Source: Sambucus nigra
Lineage: Eukaryota > Streptophyta > Magnoliopsida > Dipsacales > Adoxaceae
DNA length: 64,000 nucleotides
Reading direction: 5' to 3'
NCBI GenBank assembly: GCA_949130495.1
Contig: OX422207.1
Location: 837,625,573-837,689,572 of the forward strand
The notes beneath the pieces were generated by a model. The model searched no databases and was not told the DNA's origin. It was given only the letters and a program-made list of their open reading frames with translations. A program made the translations under genes and the position numbers. Shown here piece by piece: positions 1 to 12,122 of this stretch. Each line of letters opens with the position of its first letter. Within the stretch, counting starts at the first letter, position 1.

Positions 1-496
1 GAACTCTCTAAAACTCTCTCTAGGAGATGGAGGATAGTGAAAAAGTTAACTCAAAATAGTTGGTTTCCGTACTTGATAAGTCTGCCAAAAGTTAGAGGGA
101 AAAAGTAGTGGGATAGAGGTGAAAAACTACCCAAAACTGTCAATTTAATTTCCCGTCAAAAATCTCGTTCGAACGAGATTTTCGTTCGAACGAAGTCTCG
201 TTCAAACGACCCTTCTAATGAAGTTCCAGTGACCTGATGGGAAATATCATTGCCAAACTCGTTCGAACGACATTCTCGTTGGAACAATCCAACTCGTTCG
301 AATGATTAGGGGTGTTCGCGGTCCGGTCCGATCCGATTTTTAGTAATTTTAAGGACCGGACCGATTTAACCGGTCCTAAAAAAAACGGACCAAGACTGGA
401 CCGATTAAGCGGTTTTTCGGGCTTAATCGGTCCGGTTTTTTATATGGTCGGTCCGGTCTAACTTGTCGGTCCTAATACATTTGAGATTTAAAAAAA

Positions 497-611
497 ATGA
501 GACACAAGTCTGTAAGTATTAAAACTGCTCAAACTTTCAGATTTAATGCTTACGAACCTGTGTCTCATTTTTTGAACACCCCTACGGACCTCTGAAAATT
601 TGAGCAGTTTT
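497..611. repeat. Interleaved inverted repeats inside the hAT element
   Basis: A 27-bp block at 497-523 pairs with 541-567, and an 18-20-bp block just after the first (about 523-541) pairs with 592-611. The order is X-Y-X'-Y', so the two stems cannot form together. An extra copy of the internal terminus GAACACCCCTA lies between them (574-584). Confidence 0.75.
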
Positions 612-1231
612 AACCATAAAAGCAGCCTATTTTTTAGCAAATTTTTATTTTAACAAATACAATAATGCCTCTGCTCGAATCTTATTTTAACAAATACTAA
701 TATAAAAAATACCATAAAAACAAATTTTTATTTTAATAGAAAAAGAAAAAAACTCACAAGTGCCTCTGTTCTGTTGTTTCTTAGAAAAACAAATTTGAGA
801 AAAATAAAAGAACTCATAATGTAATTGTATTTGAATCGGAGGAAAAAAAAGTTACCTCTGTTTGAAGTAGCGACGCACAACAGAACGAGGTAGGTAGCAC
901 GCACAGCAGAACGCAACGGCGCCGGAGGTAGCACGCACAGCAGAACGCAGCGCCGGAGGTAGCTGAGCAGCGACCGTGGCACCGGAGGTAGCGACGCAGC
1001 GGCAGCGGCGCAAATGGGTCAGAGGCAGCGGTTCTAGTGTCTCTGAGTCAGAGGCTGGCGATGGGTTTCTTAGAGTAAGAGAGAGATAATGGTGGGTTTT
1101 CTCATATGGGTTTCTTTTCTTAGGGTTTTTTTCTTAGAATGAGTGAGGTGTGTGCGTGTGAACGAGATATAGATCACTTCTTTCCTTTTTTTTATGACCA
1201 GTGTACCCCCAACTACAATATTCCATCTTCT

Positions 1232-1236
<5 letters not shown>

Positions 1237-1301
<65 letters not shown>
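1237..1301. repeat. (TA)n microsatellite
   Basis: About 32 TA dinucleotides in a row, near the right end of the hAT element. Confidence 0.98.
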
Positions 1302-1306
<5 letters not shown>

Positions 1307-1655
1307 GTAATCGGTCCGGGTCAGTCCAGACCGGGTATTTAATAGGGGGGACCGAGGACCGGACCGATTAGACCGGTTTGTCAAAAAAAAAAACTTGGAC
1401 CGGACCGATTAAAAAAAAGACCGGTAAAATTAGGGCGGTTCGGTTCGGTCCGGTTCGGTCCACCGGTCCATTCGGTTTTCTGAACACCCCTACGAATGAT
1501 AATATCGAGCGAAGTTCTAGTGGCAATATCATTGGCAAACCTCATTCGAACGAAATTCTCGTTCGCACGAAAAACTCGTTCGAACGAAAACCCTGAAAGC
1601 TTATAATTCAATTTTTAGCCCCAAAACTTTATTTTAAAGTTGTAACGAAACCTTC

Positions 1656-4219
1656 TGATAAGAACCTAAAAGTGTATAATTTATACCCCGAATAGATGCA
1701 TTTTAGTTACTCGTTTTAATTAAAATTGGCCTTATGTCGTATTTTATTATTTTTCAGATCAATACGCAGTCGCAATGACAAATAATGCTAAATCAATACA
1801 ATTACGACTCAATAGCGGTCAAAAGCTTGCATTAGAGAAATCAAAGGAGATCGCAGTCTGGAGTCCTATTAGACCGAGCCCAGACCATTCCCCGAGCCCC
1901 GTGTGTGTTAGTTTGTACTTTTATTATTTTTCTAGATTTTATTTTTAGGATTTATTTAGAATTTCTAGGGTTTATTTTCTATTTTTCTATTTCTTTATTT
2001 TGATGTTGACTTTTATTAGTTTTTAATTTTTAATATTTATTTTATTTTTATTAGGATTAGTTTTTAGGAATTTATTTTTTTTAGTTTTATTAGATTTTAT
2101 TTTATATATTTTTATTTATTTTAGTTTTATTTTATTGGGATTATATTTTTTTTAGGTTTAATAGATTTTTATTTTAATTTAGTGAGATGTTAGTCTTTTT
2201 TAGTTTTATTAGATTTTTTTTTAGTCTTTAGTTTATTTTGATTTGATTTTTAGATTTTTAGTTTTTATTTCTTTTATTATGTGAGTTTTTTTTTTAGGAA
2301 GTTATTTTTTTTTTAGTTTTGTTAATTTTAATTTTTTTATTAGATTGTTTTAATTTTTTTTAGTGTCCAAATTAACACACACACTAAAACACACCCACAC
2401 CCTAAGAGACACTAAACTCACCCTCTCCTTCTCCAATCCAACATCCGATTCTCTCTCCTCCATAACCAAAAGACCCAACAAACAAAACCCAACTCAAAAC
2501 CCCTACCCCTACCAGTGGTAACCAAAACCAAGACCACCTACAACTCCTGCTCCGATCGCGACCCGCTACCAATCTCCGGTCGGATTTCCAATTACTTCCC
2601 AACCCGAGATCTACCCTAGCCGACCCCTTTACCCGGCGTTCTCACCCACCAGCCCTTCTCCGGCGACCTGCTGGAGACTAAACCCGCCGGCGTCCCCCTC
2701 CGACAGCGCAGAGCCGCCTCCGGCGCTCCTCTCACCCCTTCACCCGGAAACCTCCACCTTAAACCCGTCGGACCCATCGCGAACCCGAGACCCTGTTCAG
2801 CGACAGAAATCCAACTCCGAACTCGGAACTTCCACTAACCCGTTTCCGATCCGACCCGTGATAAACCTAAACCCGACTGAACCTCCAACCGCCCCAGCCA
2901 AAACTCGCGCCCAGGACCTGCTGACCCAAGCCCAGACCCACTTCAGACCCGAGTTCGATCGGCACCAGTTAAAACCCATTTCCCAATCACAATCCGACCT
3001 GCACAATCCCATCTCGAATCCCAGAAAAATCGGAAAACCAAATACCCATTTGACTTACCCTTTCCAATCCTAAGGAGATCCCACAAAATCCACTTCTAGA
3101 AAACAACTTCATGGGTTCTTCAAATGAGTAAGGAGTTCATTAAAGAAGACTCTCTCAACAGCAAAAAAAAAAAAAGGGATACGTAGAGAGAAATTCAGGC
3201 TGTGTACATTATGTACATAGTAGGGTTATAAAAAAATTTCAGAAAATTACAAAAAAATTATTTTAGTTTAATAATAAATTTTAGGTTTGTTTTTTATTCG
3301 TTTTGGTGTAATCAAGTACTGGATTTGTGAAAAGATTGAGACGCGTGTTCATGCAGAGTTGACATAAGAAAAAAATTGTGTATCGTATTATTTCCCTCTT
3401 GTTTCAATTTTGATTAATACTATTATGATAGTTGTTTATTCTAACATGAGAATGTTTGGTTAAACATCCCGTTCAAGGGGTGGGGTGCATTGCGAATGAT
3501 GTTACTTTAATTAGTTGATTCATTAATTTTATATTTCTAGGTAAATTAATCTTTAACTGTCGTCAATTAATTTATGTGACGAGAGTTAGTAAATTAATTG
3601 AACAAATTAATATTTGAATTTAGGAATCGAACTAGAGATAGGTTTTTCCTATATTTAAATATTAATTTGGTATTGAAATTTGAGGATTGATATGTTTTCG
3701 TTAAATTGATCCTAGCGGGAAATTTTCTGAAAATAGTATAAGTCTCAATTTTTCATCGTGTGACATTTTTAAATTAATTTGCTAAAAAAGATATTATTAA
3801 ATTTATAATTTTAATGAGAGTTAAATTATCGATTTAATATTATCTCGAAATATTTCAAAATTAATAAATTGAGAAATGAAAATAATTGAAAATGCAGTGT
3901 AATCCCATCTCTTGACCTTCTCACATATTTCTCACTCGGTTGCACATTCTTTTACATTTTTTAGTCATTTTATAATTTTAGCATTTTTTTAGTTAATTTT
4001 TCCCTTGAAATTGTTTTAAAAATAAAAAAAATAAAAAATTATTTTTAAAAAAAATTAGAATTGCACGTTTTGACATTTATTGTTTCACCTTGAAAGTTGG
4101 ATTGATACCCGTACTTACTGCAATACAAGTTATTTTTAGACAAGTTTTGTAGGTATTCAAGGGAATTTTGAGAGTGGCTTTTGCACAACAACGATAAATA
4201 CGCAAAAACCTAGTTATCA
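1656..4219 (+). mobile_element. Solo LTR of a Gypsy-type retrotransposon
   Basis: The 2564-bp unit starts TGATAA and ends TTATCA, an LTR-style inverted terminus. It is flanked by the exact 5-bp duplication CCTTC (1651-1655 and 4220-4224). The related LTR at 26760-26770 has the uninterrupted target, so this is an insertion. I see no second LTR, primer-binding site or coding region, so it looks like a solo LTR left by recombination. A C-rich core (about 2380-3080) is the likely promoter and leader region. A diverged inverted copy lies at 32057-33840. Assignment to Gypsy (Tat/Retand-like) is inferred from length and termini only. Confidence 0.8.
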
Positions 4220-4522
4220 CCTTCTGAAAATAAACAACAGTTTAAACAAAACTTTCACCCAATTAAAATTGTTCCAAACTCCTATTTAAATATGTAATGC
4301 ATTCATACCATATGAGTAAATGAAACAAAGGTTGTTGACGTAGAAATGAGGCACAACAAACTTGGCATTTGATGAAGTTTTAATCTTAGACGCTACGTCT
4401 TCAACTTTAGAATGTCATAGGCTTGAAGGATGGTCAAGAACTCTATCCTATGACTCAAACATTTTTGTCCAAAATTGAGCCAAAACTACAAAAGGACTCA
4501 ATTGGAAATTTGTGTCTTTACA

Positions 4523-6599
4523 AATCTCCCCCTTTGGCTATTCCGGGCAAAAACCAATAAAAATACTAAAGGGCCGTCAAGTACTAGACTTATAACAAAT
4601 CCCACCCAAAATAAAAATACATAGCTTGACTCATAAACCCAAGGATCAATAACTTTGCCATTTAGAAGAATTCTTCCTGCACACTTAAGCAAACTATCAA
4701 ACGCAGAGGGAATATCAAGAATATTAAATGCATATAAATTAAATACTCCCTCTAAATTAATTCTCCCCTTTATCAAATAAATGACTTACTTAGAAAGACG
4801 TCTCCCCATAAGAGAAATCTCCCTAACTAAGATATGATTATAATATGATTAAATACCATTTCTCCCCTATTATTCTCCCCCTTTTTGTTCAGGAATAGAC
4901 AAAGGATAAAACTAGGTTAAACATGATGCTTAAAGTGATAAGAACATGAAATTATATGGTCAACAATAACATAACTAATCCATACAAATGAATACCAACT
5001 ATGATGCAAAAACAAATGATACCAAATTGACAAATAAGATTCTAAGCATGTGATATCAAACAAACTACGCAACAAACAAGATACCAATTATGAATTGAAG
5101 CATAAATGGACTAGATATCAAGGCAAAAACCATATCAAATATATGTATACATAATAAATACCAAATAGACACGAGTACACATATATAGATATAAACACCA
5201 AAATAACAATTTGAAAGTAAGATACTAATCAAGTGATATCAAATAACCTACGCAACAAAAATGGATACCAATTATGAGTTAAAGCATAAACGGACTAGAT
5301 ATCGAGGCAAAGACAAAAAAATATCATATATATATGCATACTCTAAATATAACAATAATGCACATGCATATATATATATATATATATATATAAATTCACA
5401 AATGACACAAAATACAATAAATTTTTCACACTCTTATGGCAAAAATGTGTCATATGGAAACAGAAGTGTAGGGGTGTGAACTAGTAACAATTAAATTTAG
5501 ATCCAAACACTTAAAACATGTTGACGGAGTTCTCAATTGAGTGCAAACTTCATCACATTTGAATATAACCTCAGGTGACAATATAAATTGAACTCAATGA
5601 ACAAACATACACAATGCATACAAGCCTAAAATTTTGATAATTCTACAAACCAATAGAGTCATGACATTGAAAGTACAACTAGGATAAATGGACATTGTGC
5701 AAACTGTTGATGTACCATTCAATCTCCCTCAATAAGCATATATATTTTTGAATGAATATATCAATTAAACATAGGCCTTGGCAAATATTTTCGTTTAATG
5801 TCATTATTCTTTTAGACCATTGGACCACATATTTCTTTTAGGTCCAATCCAAATGGGGGCTTACTCGTAAAGGATAATATTTTTTCTTTCGGAGCCCTTC
5901 CCCGTTCACATTTATATATATATCTTTTCCTGTCTCACAAATCTCACGTGCAATGGATTTTGACATGGACTAGTCCTCTTAGGTCACATAACGTATAGAT
6001 GATAAGATTGGTAGGAGAACACCTCACAAAGCTCAAATATACATACGAAGTTAAAATTTCAAGTGAGCTCGTGCATGTGCGAATTGAGGCATATAAAAAT
6101 AGAATCCATTATATCAACACAAAATCCAACTACTCCATGTAAGCATGGTAAAGAACATAATAAGTATTGACAATCTAAACCAAAAGTTATAGCCACATGG
6201 GAGCGAAAAAGATGGGATTCAAACACAAGTATATGCCACATAAAGTGTGTCAAACTAAATTACACATAAAATTAAAATCTTTTTGAGTTTTTGAAATTTT
6301 TAATCTGAACAAACAAAAATATTTACTCAAAAGACAAACAAAAATCATTTGAATTTTTCATTAAGCATAAATTACGAAAAGTGTAAAACACAAATGATAA
6401 ACAAAAATCTTTTTGTATTTTTTATTAAATCCAACCTAAAATGAAAAAAATATAATACAAAAGATAAACAAGAATCATAATTCTAGCATGTGATTAAGCA
6501 TGGAGCATAGACTAGAAAATGATTAAAATGAGCATACATTTAGCACGATAATATAGCATGTAGTATAAAAGCTAAAGAATGCAAATGAAACTAACACAT
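4523..6599 (-). mobile_element. Non-coding internal region of TR-GAG-1
   Basis: Two kilobases between the gag stop and the 3' LTR where a complete Copia element would carry pol. I see no protease, integrase, reverse transcriptase or RNase H remnant. The DNA is AT-rich and includes a ~183-bp direct repeat (about 5030-5212 and 5213-5345) and a short (TA)n at 5370-5391. The polypurine tract is at 4523-4538 (minus strand). Confidence 0.75.
5030..5345. repeat. Two-copy direct repeat, ~183-bp period
   Basis: The segment starting TGATATCAAA at 5051 recurs at 5234, with about 100 bp of clear similarity following each start. It lies in the internal region of TR-GAG-1. Confidence 0.7.
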
Positions 6600-8517
6600 T
6601 CAACCTTTAGATTTTGCAAGGGAGGAAGCATGTGAAAGTAAATGAGAATCAAATACCCTATCTTGTAAAGCTACCAAGTCGGATCTCCTAAACCAAACTA
6701 AGGACGAATGACGATCTCGGGGTGTAGGAATCTTGGCTACCCCTGTTGCCTTATGTAGGGATTTTCTAGGACCTCGTTTAAGATTAAAACAAAATTTTCT
6801 AAGATGACCTTTTCGACCACAATGTGAGCACCTAAAGACTCGGCGAAAAGACTTACCTAAGGAATAATATTTAAAGGCTTTCCTATGCGATTCTCCTAAA
6901 ACGTTGGTTTTGGCTTTATGAGTTGATTCATTACAAGTATCTAAGCCTAAACCACAAGTGTCATTTTTTATTTGGACCGTGCCTAAGATTTTATCTAGTT
7001 TTTCGTACCTACACTCCAAATCAAATTTGACTTTACTAGAGTCTTTTAATCGTTCTTCTAATTCTAAACTTCTAGTCTCTAACAAAACATTTCTCTCTTC
7101 AAACTCGAGAATCTCCTTTTTCATTGATCCCATTAAACCTCTAAGGATATCTCTCTCGCCTTCTATATATTCAAGCTTCTCTCGAAGAGTCCTCCACGTG
7201 TCCTAAGGTCTTCTACCAACACACTATCATCAACGACCTTGACACGCTCTCTTAAATAAGCTTATAACTTCAAATTAGCTCTTTTTAATTTAATAGATTC
7301 TTCATATAATTCTTGAAAAGCATTTTGAAGTTCACTCACATTAACCTTGTCATTTATATTCTCTTTCTCTTCTTCACTCTCACTACCATAAAAAACTAGG
7401 GAATTATAAACTTTGACCTTGGAACCATCATGTGTTAAAATTTCATCAATAAAAGAATGCTCACTATCACTCACATGACTAGCCATAAAAGACACAAAGT
7501 TGGGCTCAGTGGGGGAATCGGGTCCCTCTTCATTATCACTATCACTAAGGGTTGCATTAAAAGAAATTGGTTCCTTACCCTCTATCCTTAGTTTAGTGGG
7601 ACACTCTTTTTCCCTATGTCCATACCCTTCACAACCAAAACACCTATTTGACTCGTCCCTATTTAAATTTTCTATAAGAGTTTTAGGGATCTTTTCAGCT
7701 TTGTCATGCTTAGAAGTTTCAAATTTCTTAAAATCATTTTTAAATTTATCTTTGTTAAATTTAAGAAAATTTCAAAACTTCCTAGTAACAAACCCATATC
7801 TTTCGAGTCACTCTCACTATCACTCTCTACTACTTATTTTTCATCCTTTTGGGCTTTCAAAGCAACACCTTTTTCTATTTTCTTTTCAGTTTTGGAGGGA
7901 AACATGTGTAGTTCATAGGTTTGTAAATCACCTACGAGCTCTTCTAATTTCGTTGAGGCTAAAGTGGGTAAAGAATTTAACACGGTCACTTTAGGAATCG
8001 GGTAAGGACCTTAAAATTTTCTTTACTACTCGGTTGTCAGGTTTTTTCTCTCCTAAATTAAAAGATGAATTAACTATATCGGAAAGTCTAGCATAAAATT
8101 CATCAAAAGTTTCTTTTTCGTTCATTTTGATGGTTTCAAATTGAGTGGTGATGTTTTGGAGTTTCGAAGCTTTAACGACACTAGTACCTTCATGAGTGAG
8201 TTGTAAAATATCCCAAGCTTCTTTAGCGGTTTCACACGGCATAATGCGACGGAATTCATCCGGTGTGACCACGCTAAATAAGGCATTTAAACCTCGGGAA
8301 TTAAAATTAGATAGTTTAAATTCATTCTCACTGCATCTAACCATGAGTTTGGGAACACACTCATTATCTACTAAATGTGTAGGTGGGAAACACCCATTAA
8401 TGACAGATAACCAAACTCTCTCGTCGATAGATTTTAGTGTCGATTTCATCCGCGCTTTCCAATACGCGTAGTTAGAACCATCGAAAATAGGAAATTTTAA
8501 AAACGGGGAAAATTCCA
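6600..8517 (-). pseudogene. gag: Sirevirus-like gag, broken (TR-GAG-1)
   Basis: Retrotransposon capsid/nucleocapsid gene. The first part (8517-7991) has the UBN2-type gag domain with FDGSNYAYWKARM, LTHEGTS and NSSFNLGEK, typical of Sirevirus gag. Reading is lost near 7991 and continues in other frames. The first zinc knuckle, CFGCEGYGHREKEC, is at 7602-7643. It is followed by an acidic stretch, a coiled-coil-like segment (about 7490-6960) and a second knuckle, CSHCGRKGHLRKFC, at 6789-6830. The protein ends LAKSKG and stop at 6600. That is just after a VWFRRSDL motif, where a protease would begin in a complete Sirevirus. I take ATG 8517 as the start; 8527 is an in-frame alternative. No pol follows. 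Confidence 0.85.
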
Positions 8518-8568
8518 TTTTTAGCAAAAATATTTAAAGGATCTTAAATGCAACAATTTAGCGATCCC

Positions 8569-8620
8569 GCTCTGATACCAATTTGAAAACGTGAGGCTTT
8601 CTCAATCAATGCTCTGATAC
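8569..8620 (-). other. Primer-binding site(s) of TR-GAG-1
   Basis: On the minus strand TGGTATCAGAGC (complement of 8569-8580) matches the initiator methionine tRNA site used by plant Copia elements, directly inside the LTR. A second, imperfect copy (complement of 8611-8620) lies about 42 bp further into the LTR. The sequence around each is similar, so the junction looks tandemly duplicated. Confidence 0.75.
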
Positions 8621-9446
8621 AACTTGTTGGAACACGAGGCCCCCAATTTTTAGATTTTAACAGAAAGATTTTTACTTTTTAAATATGCGGAAGCAAGATG
8701 GTTCAATTAAACAAATTAACTAATTTTAATTTCTTTGTAAATTAAAATTAAACAAAACTTATAGTGAAGTTAAATTAATTAACAAATGAATTTTTCACTT
8801 AAACATATTAACTCAACTCAAGTCCAAGAAATTTCCCTAAAAATATTAATTTATGTTTGCAAATTGGTCCAAACGAAATTTTATCAAATTAAAGTAAATG
8901 AATTGAACTAAATTAATTTAAATATTACCCAAATTAATTTAAGCAACAAATTAAGTAAGTAGTGATTTAAACCAAATTTTATCTTTTTACCTAAGCATGC
9001 ATCTAGGTGATATAGCAAGATAAAATAAACACAAACCACTACGCCGCGATGTACGAGAAAAAACTCACAATGGGAAAAAACCTCGGATGACCCTAGTCTT
9101 AAGTCCACTAAGTATGATTTTACAATTACAAGACAGATGACTTACTTCCTCGACTCGACCCCTTTCGAGCCTTGGCGTGTCTTCTTATAAACACCTCCAC
9201 CTAGTCGACAACCCCTGAACTCCACCGGAACCTTGGACTTCACCAATGAGACATTAGGAAAACCGTCAAACACACATGGTGCCTTTAACCTTGTGAGAAT
9301 GCCACAGAAAAACAACGAGACTTCTTCTTTGAGGGATGTAGAAGTAAACCCAAACTTCTCTTCTTCAAGGTGAAGAGATAAATCGGTACCAAACACTCCA
9401 AGCTAGATATTTATATGGAAACTTGGAATAAACAAACTATGGGTGT
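8584..9446 (-). mobile_element. 5' LTR of TR-GAG-1, inner part
   Basis: Starts TGAAAAC next to the primer-binding site and shows patchy similarity to the LTRs of TR-GAG-2, for example the shared GATGTACGAG and AAAAACCTCGGA blocks near 9049-9086. It is cut at 9446 by the Sirevirus and continues at 26223. I see no promoter box that I can assign with confidence. Confidence 0.8.
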
Positions 9447-11445
9447 TGAAGCACCTTATACTCTTGAATCACTTGAGTCTACATTGTATAAGTGCTCATC
9501 TAGTTTGGAAATAAAGAAAAAATTAAGTCCCTTCCCTAGAATATCAAAGAGCCTCGGACACTACAATACAATTCATTCCTCTTGTTTGATTGATCAAAGG
9601 TATACTTACAAACTCTCACACACATTAGGACTGCATACATTGTTCATATATTGCATAAATTGCTTGTGTGTGTATTTTGTGTGCTAATTTCCCTTAAAAT
9701 ATTTTTTAATAATTTTTTTGGGAATTTTTATTAATTTTTAAAAAAATTGTTTCATAATTAAAATTGGAATTAAAAGGCTTTGGGGTCATTCTCTAATTTT
9801 TGATTGTTGGCTTTATTCCTATAAAGTTCACTTGGGTAGGATCCTAAAGCGCTGAAGACATTAGGGTGTGTTTGAAATTATTTTTAGAATGCGCGTTTGT
9901 GGTCCGTTATTTGCCCTACACCTGTCGCACTCCTACTGGTTGATTGTGTGTTTGTTTTAAGAGAGAAAATCGGTATTCACTAACAGCCCTTGGATTGAAT
10001 TTATCAACGCCCTACTTGCGTCCTTGTCCCAATCCCTGTGAACCTCTCTTAGCTAATCATAAAGTGTTTAACCAACCACTTATCTTAAACCGTTGTATGG
10101 AAGTTAATATGGAAAGACTTAATCTCAGCCATTGATTTTGAACCTCCTTCTCGATCCTTCTCAGCCCAGTATAAAAAGAGGCCAACCCTCAGCCTTTGAG
10201 AAGTTTTTTTTCCACTTCGTCTAATCCAAGAGAGAAGAGAGAGGAGAGAGGAGAAAAAAAAAGAGAGAAATCATAGAGTTATAAACCCTAACCCTAAGTT
10301 GTTCCAAACACTTTATCAAACCCTAACCCTCTTTTCAAAAACTAGTTTATACCAAACACCAACCCTGAGTGTTATAAAGTTTTTCAGTGATGGTTTGAAA
10401 GTTGTTTCATGCTGTAACCTCTTCGTTTTAAGATCTTGTGTCCAACTTAAACATTAGGTTAGATCTGTATTTATGTTTCATAAAAATCATAGATCTGGTC
10501 ATTTTATGTTACAATACACTTAGATCTGCATTCTTAGTTTCTCATCTTGAGAATTTTTTTGTTGATTATTTTCTGTAAATGTTTTCATCTTCAAAATCAA
10601 CAAAATCATTTTATGTTTCTAAATCTTTTGAAACAAGACCTTTGACATAATTGGATTCACACTTGGCGGTTTTTAATTTCAAAAATATTTTTAAAACCCT
10701 GAAATTGATTAAGATCTTGAAACGTCTTCTGAGCAAGATAGCCGTGGATTCCGGGATCATTTTAATGGTCAAATAAGGTTTGAAGTTTCAGAGAACAGAG
10801 AAACTAAAAATCACAACATATAGATCTGGTTTGTAATTTGCTAGGACGGTTTGTATAAATAAGCGTGAGTGTGTGCATGCATCTGTTAGAGCACCATCAC
10901 AAACATTTACACACTACAACACTAAAAGTTTTGGTAATAAGATCTTTAAAGAAGAGTCGATGTAAAGTCTGGAACAAAGTGGAAGTTAGCAAACTGTGGG
11001 AACCACATCAGCAATCAGATCTGCAGAAAAGTTAGAAGGACACCAGTGGGTACATTCCTAAACTTGTATAGGACTTATTTGTGTGCATGTGTGTTATATA
11101 GTTTGTAACTGATATATTTTGTTTTAGTGGATTTTTCTTTTTACTCCGTAGAGGGAGTCGTGGATATTTTCTGAGTTGGGTGAGGTTTTACCATGTTAAA
11201 AATCTCTTGTCATTAATCTTTCTACATCTCCTCATACCATTCTTATTGGTGTGCCGATTTAAACTGTTTCTGTTTTATTTTTCAAAACTTGTTAACAAAT
11301 CTTGAACTGATCTCGTGCATATTTTATCAAACACATCTTGTGATTAAAACTCATTTGGTTTAAAGAAAAGAGTTTCCTCAAAAAATAGTTCGGAGTTACT
11401 TAAATAGTTTAATCATGTATTAAACGAATTTAGTAACAACTTTCA
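9447..11445 (+). repeat. 5' LTR of the Sirevirus
   Basis: Begins TGAAGCACC and ends TTTCA directly before the primer-binding site. It matches 24232-26222 throughout. TATA box at 10170-10178, followed about 110 bp downstream by two telo-box motifs (AAACCCTAACCC near 10285 and 10319). Confidence 0.92.
10170..10178 (+). promoter_or_regulatory. TATA box of the Sirevirus 5' LTR
   Basis: TATAAAAAG in a CCCAG context, conserved at 24956-24964 in the other LTR. A transcription start about 30 bp downstream is inferred. Confidence 0.7.
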
Positions 11446-11446
11446 A

Positions 11447-11459
11447 TTGGTATCAGAGC
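11447..11459 (+). other. Primer-binding site of the Sirevirus
   Basis: TTGGTATCAGAGC one base after the LTR end, matching the initiator methionine tRNA 3' end. Confidence 0.9.
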
Positions 11460-11518
11460 TTTAAAAATCTTTTTAAAAGATCTTTTGTTTCAGAATTTTT
11501 TTTCTTAAAATCAAAACA

Positions 11519-11859
11519 ATGGACGAGAAAAATGAAAGATTTGCAACTTGACCAGACCCCCTCTCTTTGATGGAAACAACTTTGCTTACTAGAAGGTAAG
11601 AATGGTTCCTTTCATACAAGTAACCTTGGGAGATGATGTTTGGGATATTTTTGAAAATGGATACACTTATCCTTCTAAACCATCCATCGAAGGAAGTAAT
11701 GAGAGGATTAAGAAAGCATTAAGTGAATTCACTCAAGAAGAGAAGCAAACTTCTCGAAAAAATAACAAAGGCAAGAATGCCATCTTTATGTCCATAAATG
11801 AACATGAGTTCAAAAGGATCTCATCTTTTGTGCCACTTCTAAGGAAGCTTGGGATATAC
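11519..11859 (+). pseudogene. gag: Sirevirus gag, 5' fragment
   Basis: ATG at 11519 starts the reading frame but a TGA follows after ten codons and the frame then shifts. The recognisable gag domain continues in another frame (PLFDGNNFAY, then a TAG, then VRMVPFIQ) up to SKEAWDI at the CACTA junction, 11859. The matching downstream part starts at 18806 with ITAHEG, so the transposon split the UBN2-type gag domain. Confidence 0.85.
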
Positions 11860-11876
11860 CATTACACCAAATCTGC

Positions 11877-12122
11877 CCATTTGTCAAGGTCATTGACCTT
11901 GACAAATTCACCTTGTCAAGGTCAATGACCGTGACATTTCGAGGCGAGACAACTTTTTTTGTCACGGTCGTGTCACGGTCATTGACCTTGACAAAAAACT
12001 CGCGTTTTGTGTCACGGTCGTGTCAAGGTCAATGACCATGACACGTTTGTCACGGTTTAGAACCGTGACAAAGCCGTGACCCTTTTTAAAAAAATTGTCA
12101 CGGTCAATGACCGTGACAATTC
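11877..12122. repeat. Left subterminal repeats of the CACTA element
   Basis: About ten copies of a GTCAAGGTCA/TGACCGTGAC motif, mostly arranged as palindromes. They match the right-end cluster and are probably transposase-binding sites. Confidence 0.85.

Larger units (their letters stand above)
307..1492. mobile_element. Non-autonomous hAT-type DNA transposon
   Basis: The ends are perfect 11-bp inverted repeats, TAGGGGTGTTC at 307-317 and its complement at 1482-1492. They are flanked by an exact 8-bp target duplication, CGAATGAT (299-306 and 1493-1500). Eight-bp duplications and this terminus are typical of plant hAT elements. The paralogous LTR near 26590-26610 lacks the insertion and gives the empty site. 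Both subterminal regions are packed with GGACCGG/CCGGTCC motifs, likely transposase-binding repeats. No transposase gene is present; a GC-rich stretch at 857-1010 repeats a GCCGGAGGTAGC-like motif. Confidence 0.93.
1..4522 (-). mobile_element. 3' LTR of gag-only element TR-GAG-1 (partial, twice interrupted)
   Basis: Three blocks, 1-306, 1501-1655 and 4225-4522, align in order with one continuous stretch at 26302-27061, which is the other LTR of the same element. The blocks are separated by a hAT element and a solo LTR. The element reads on the minus strand: the LTR begins on that strand at 4522, directly after a purine-rich tract (4523-4538, minus strand) typical of a Copia polypurine tract. 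The rest of the LTR lies left of the window. It contains several palindromic 14-mers such as CTCGTTCGAACGAG (164-177). Confidence 0.8.

Noticed and set aside
2402..3073. Short open frames in the C-rich core of the solo LTR
   Set aside because: No domain, overlapping on both strands, inside a non-coding LTR.
10284..10336. CCCTAA-type telomere-like motifs
   Set aside because: Only two short copies, at the same position in both LTRs; promoter telo-boxes rather than telomere.
11448..11459. Sequence matching a tRNA end
   Set aside because: It is the primer-binding site; no tRNA cloverleaf is present.
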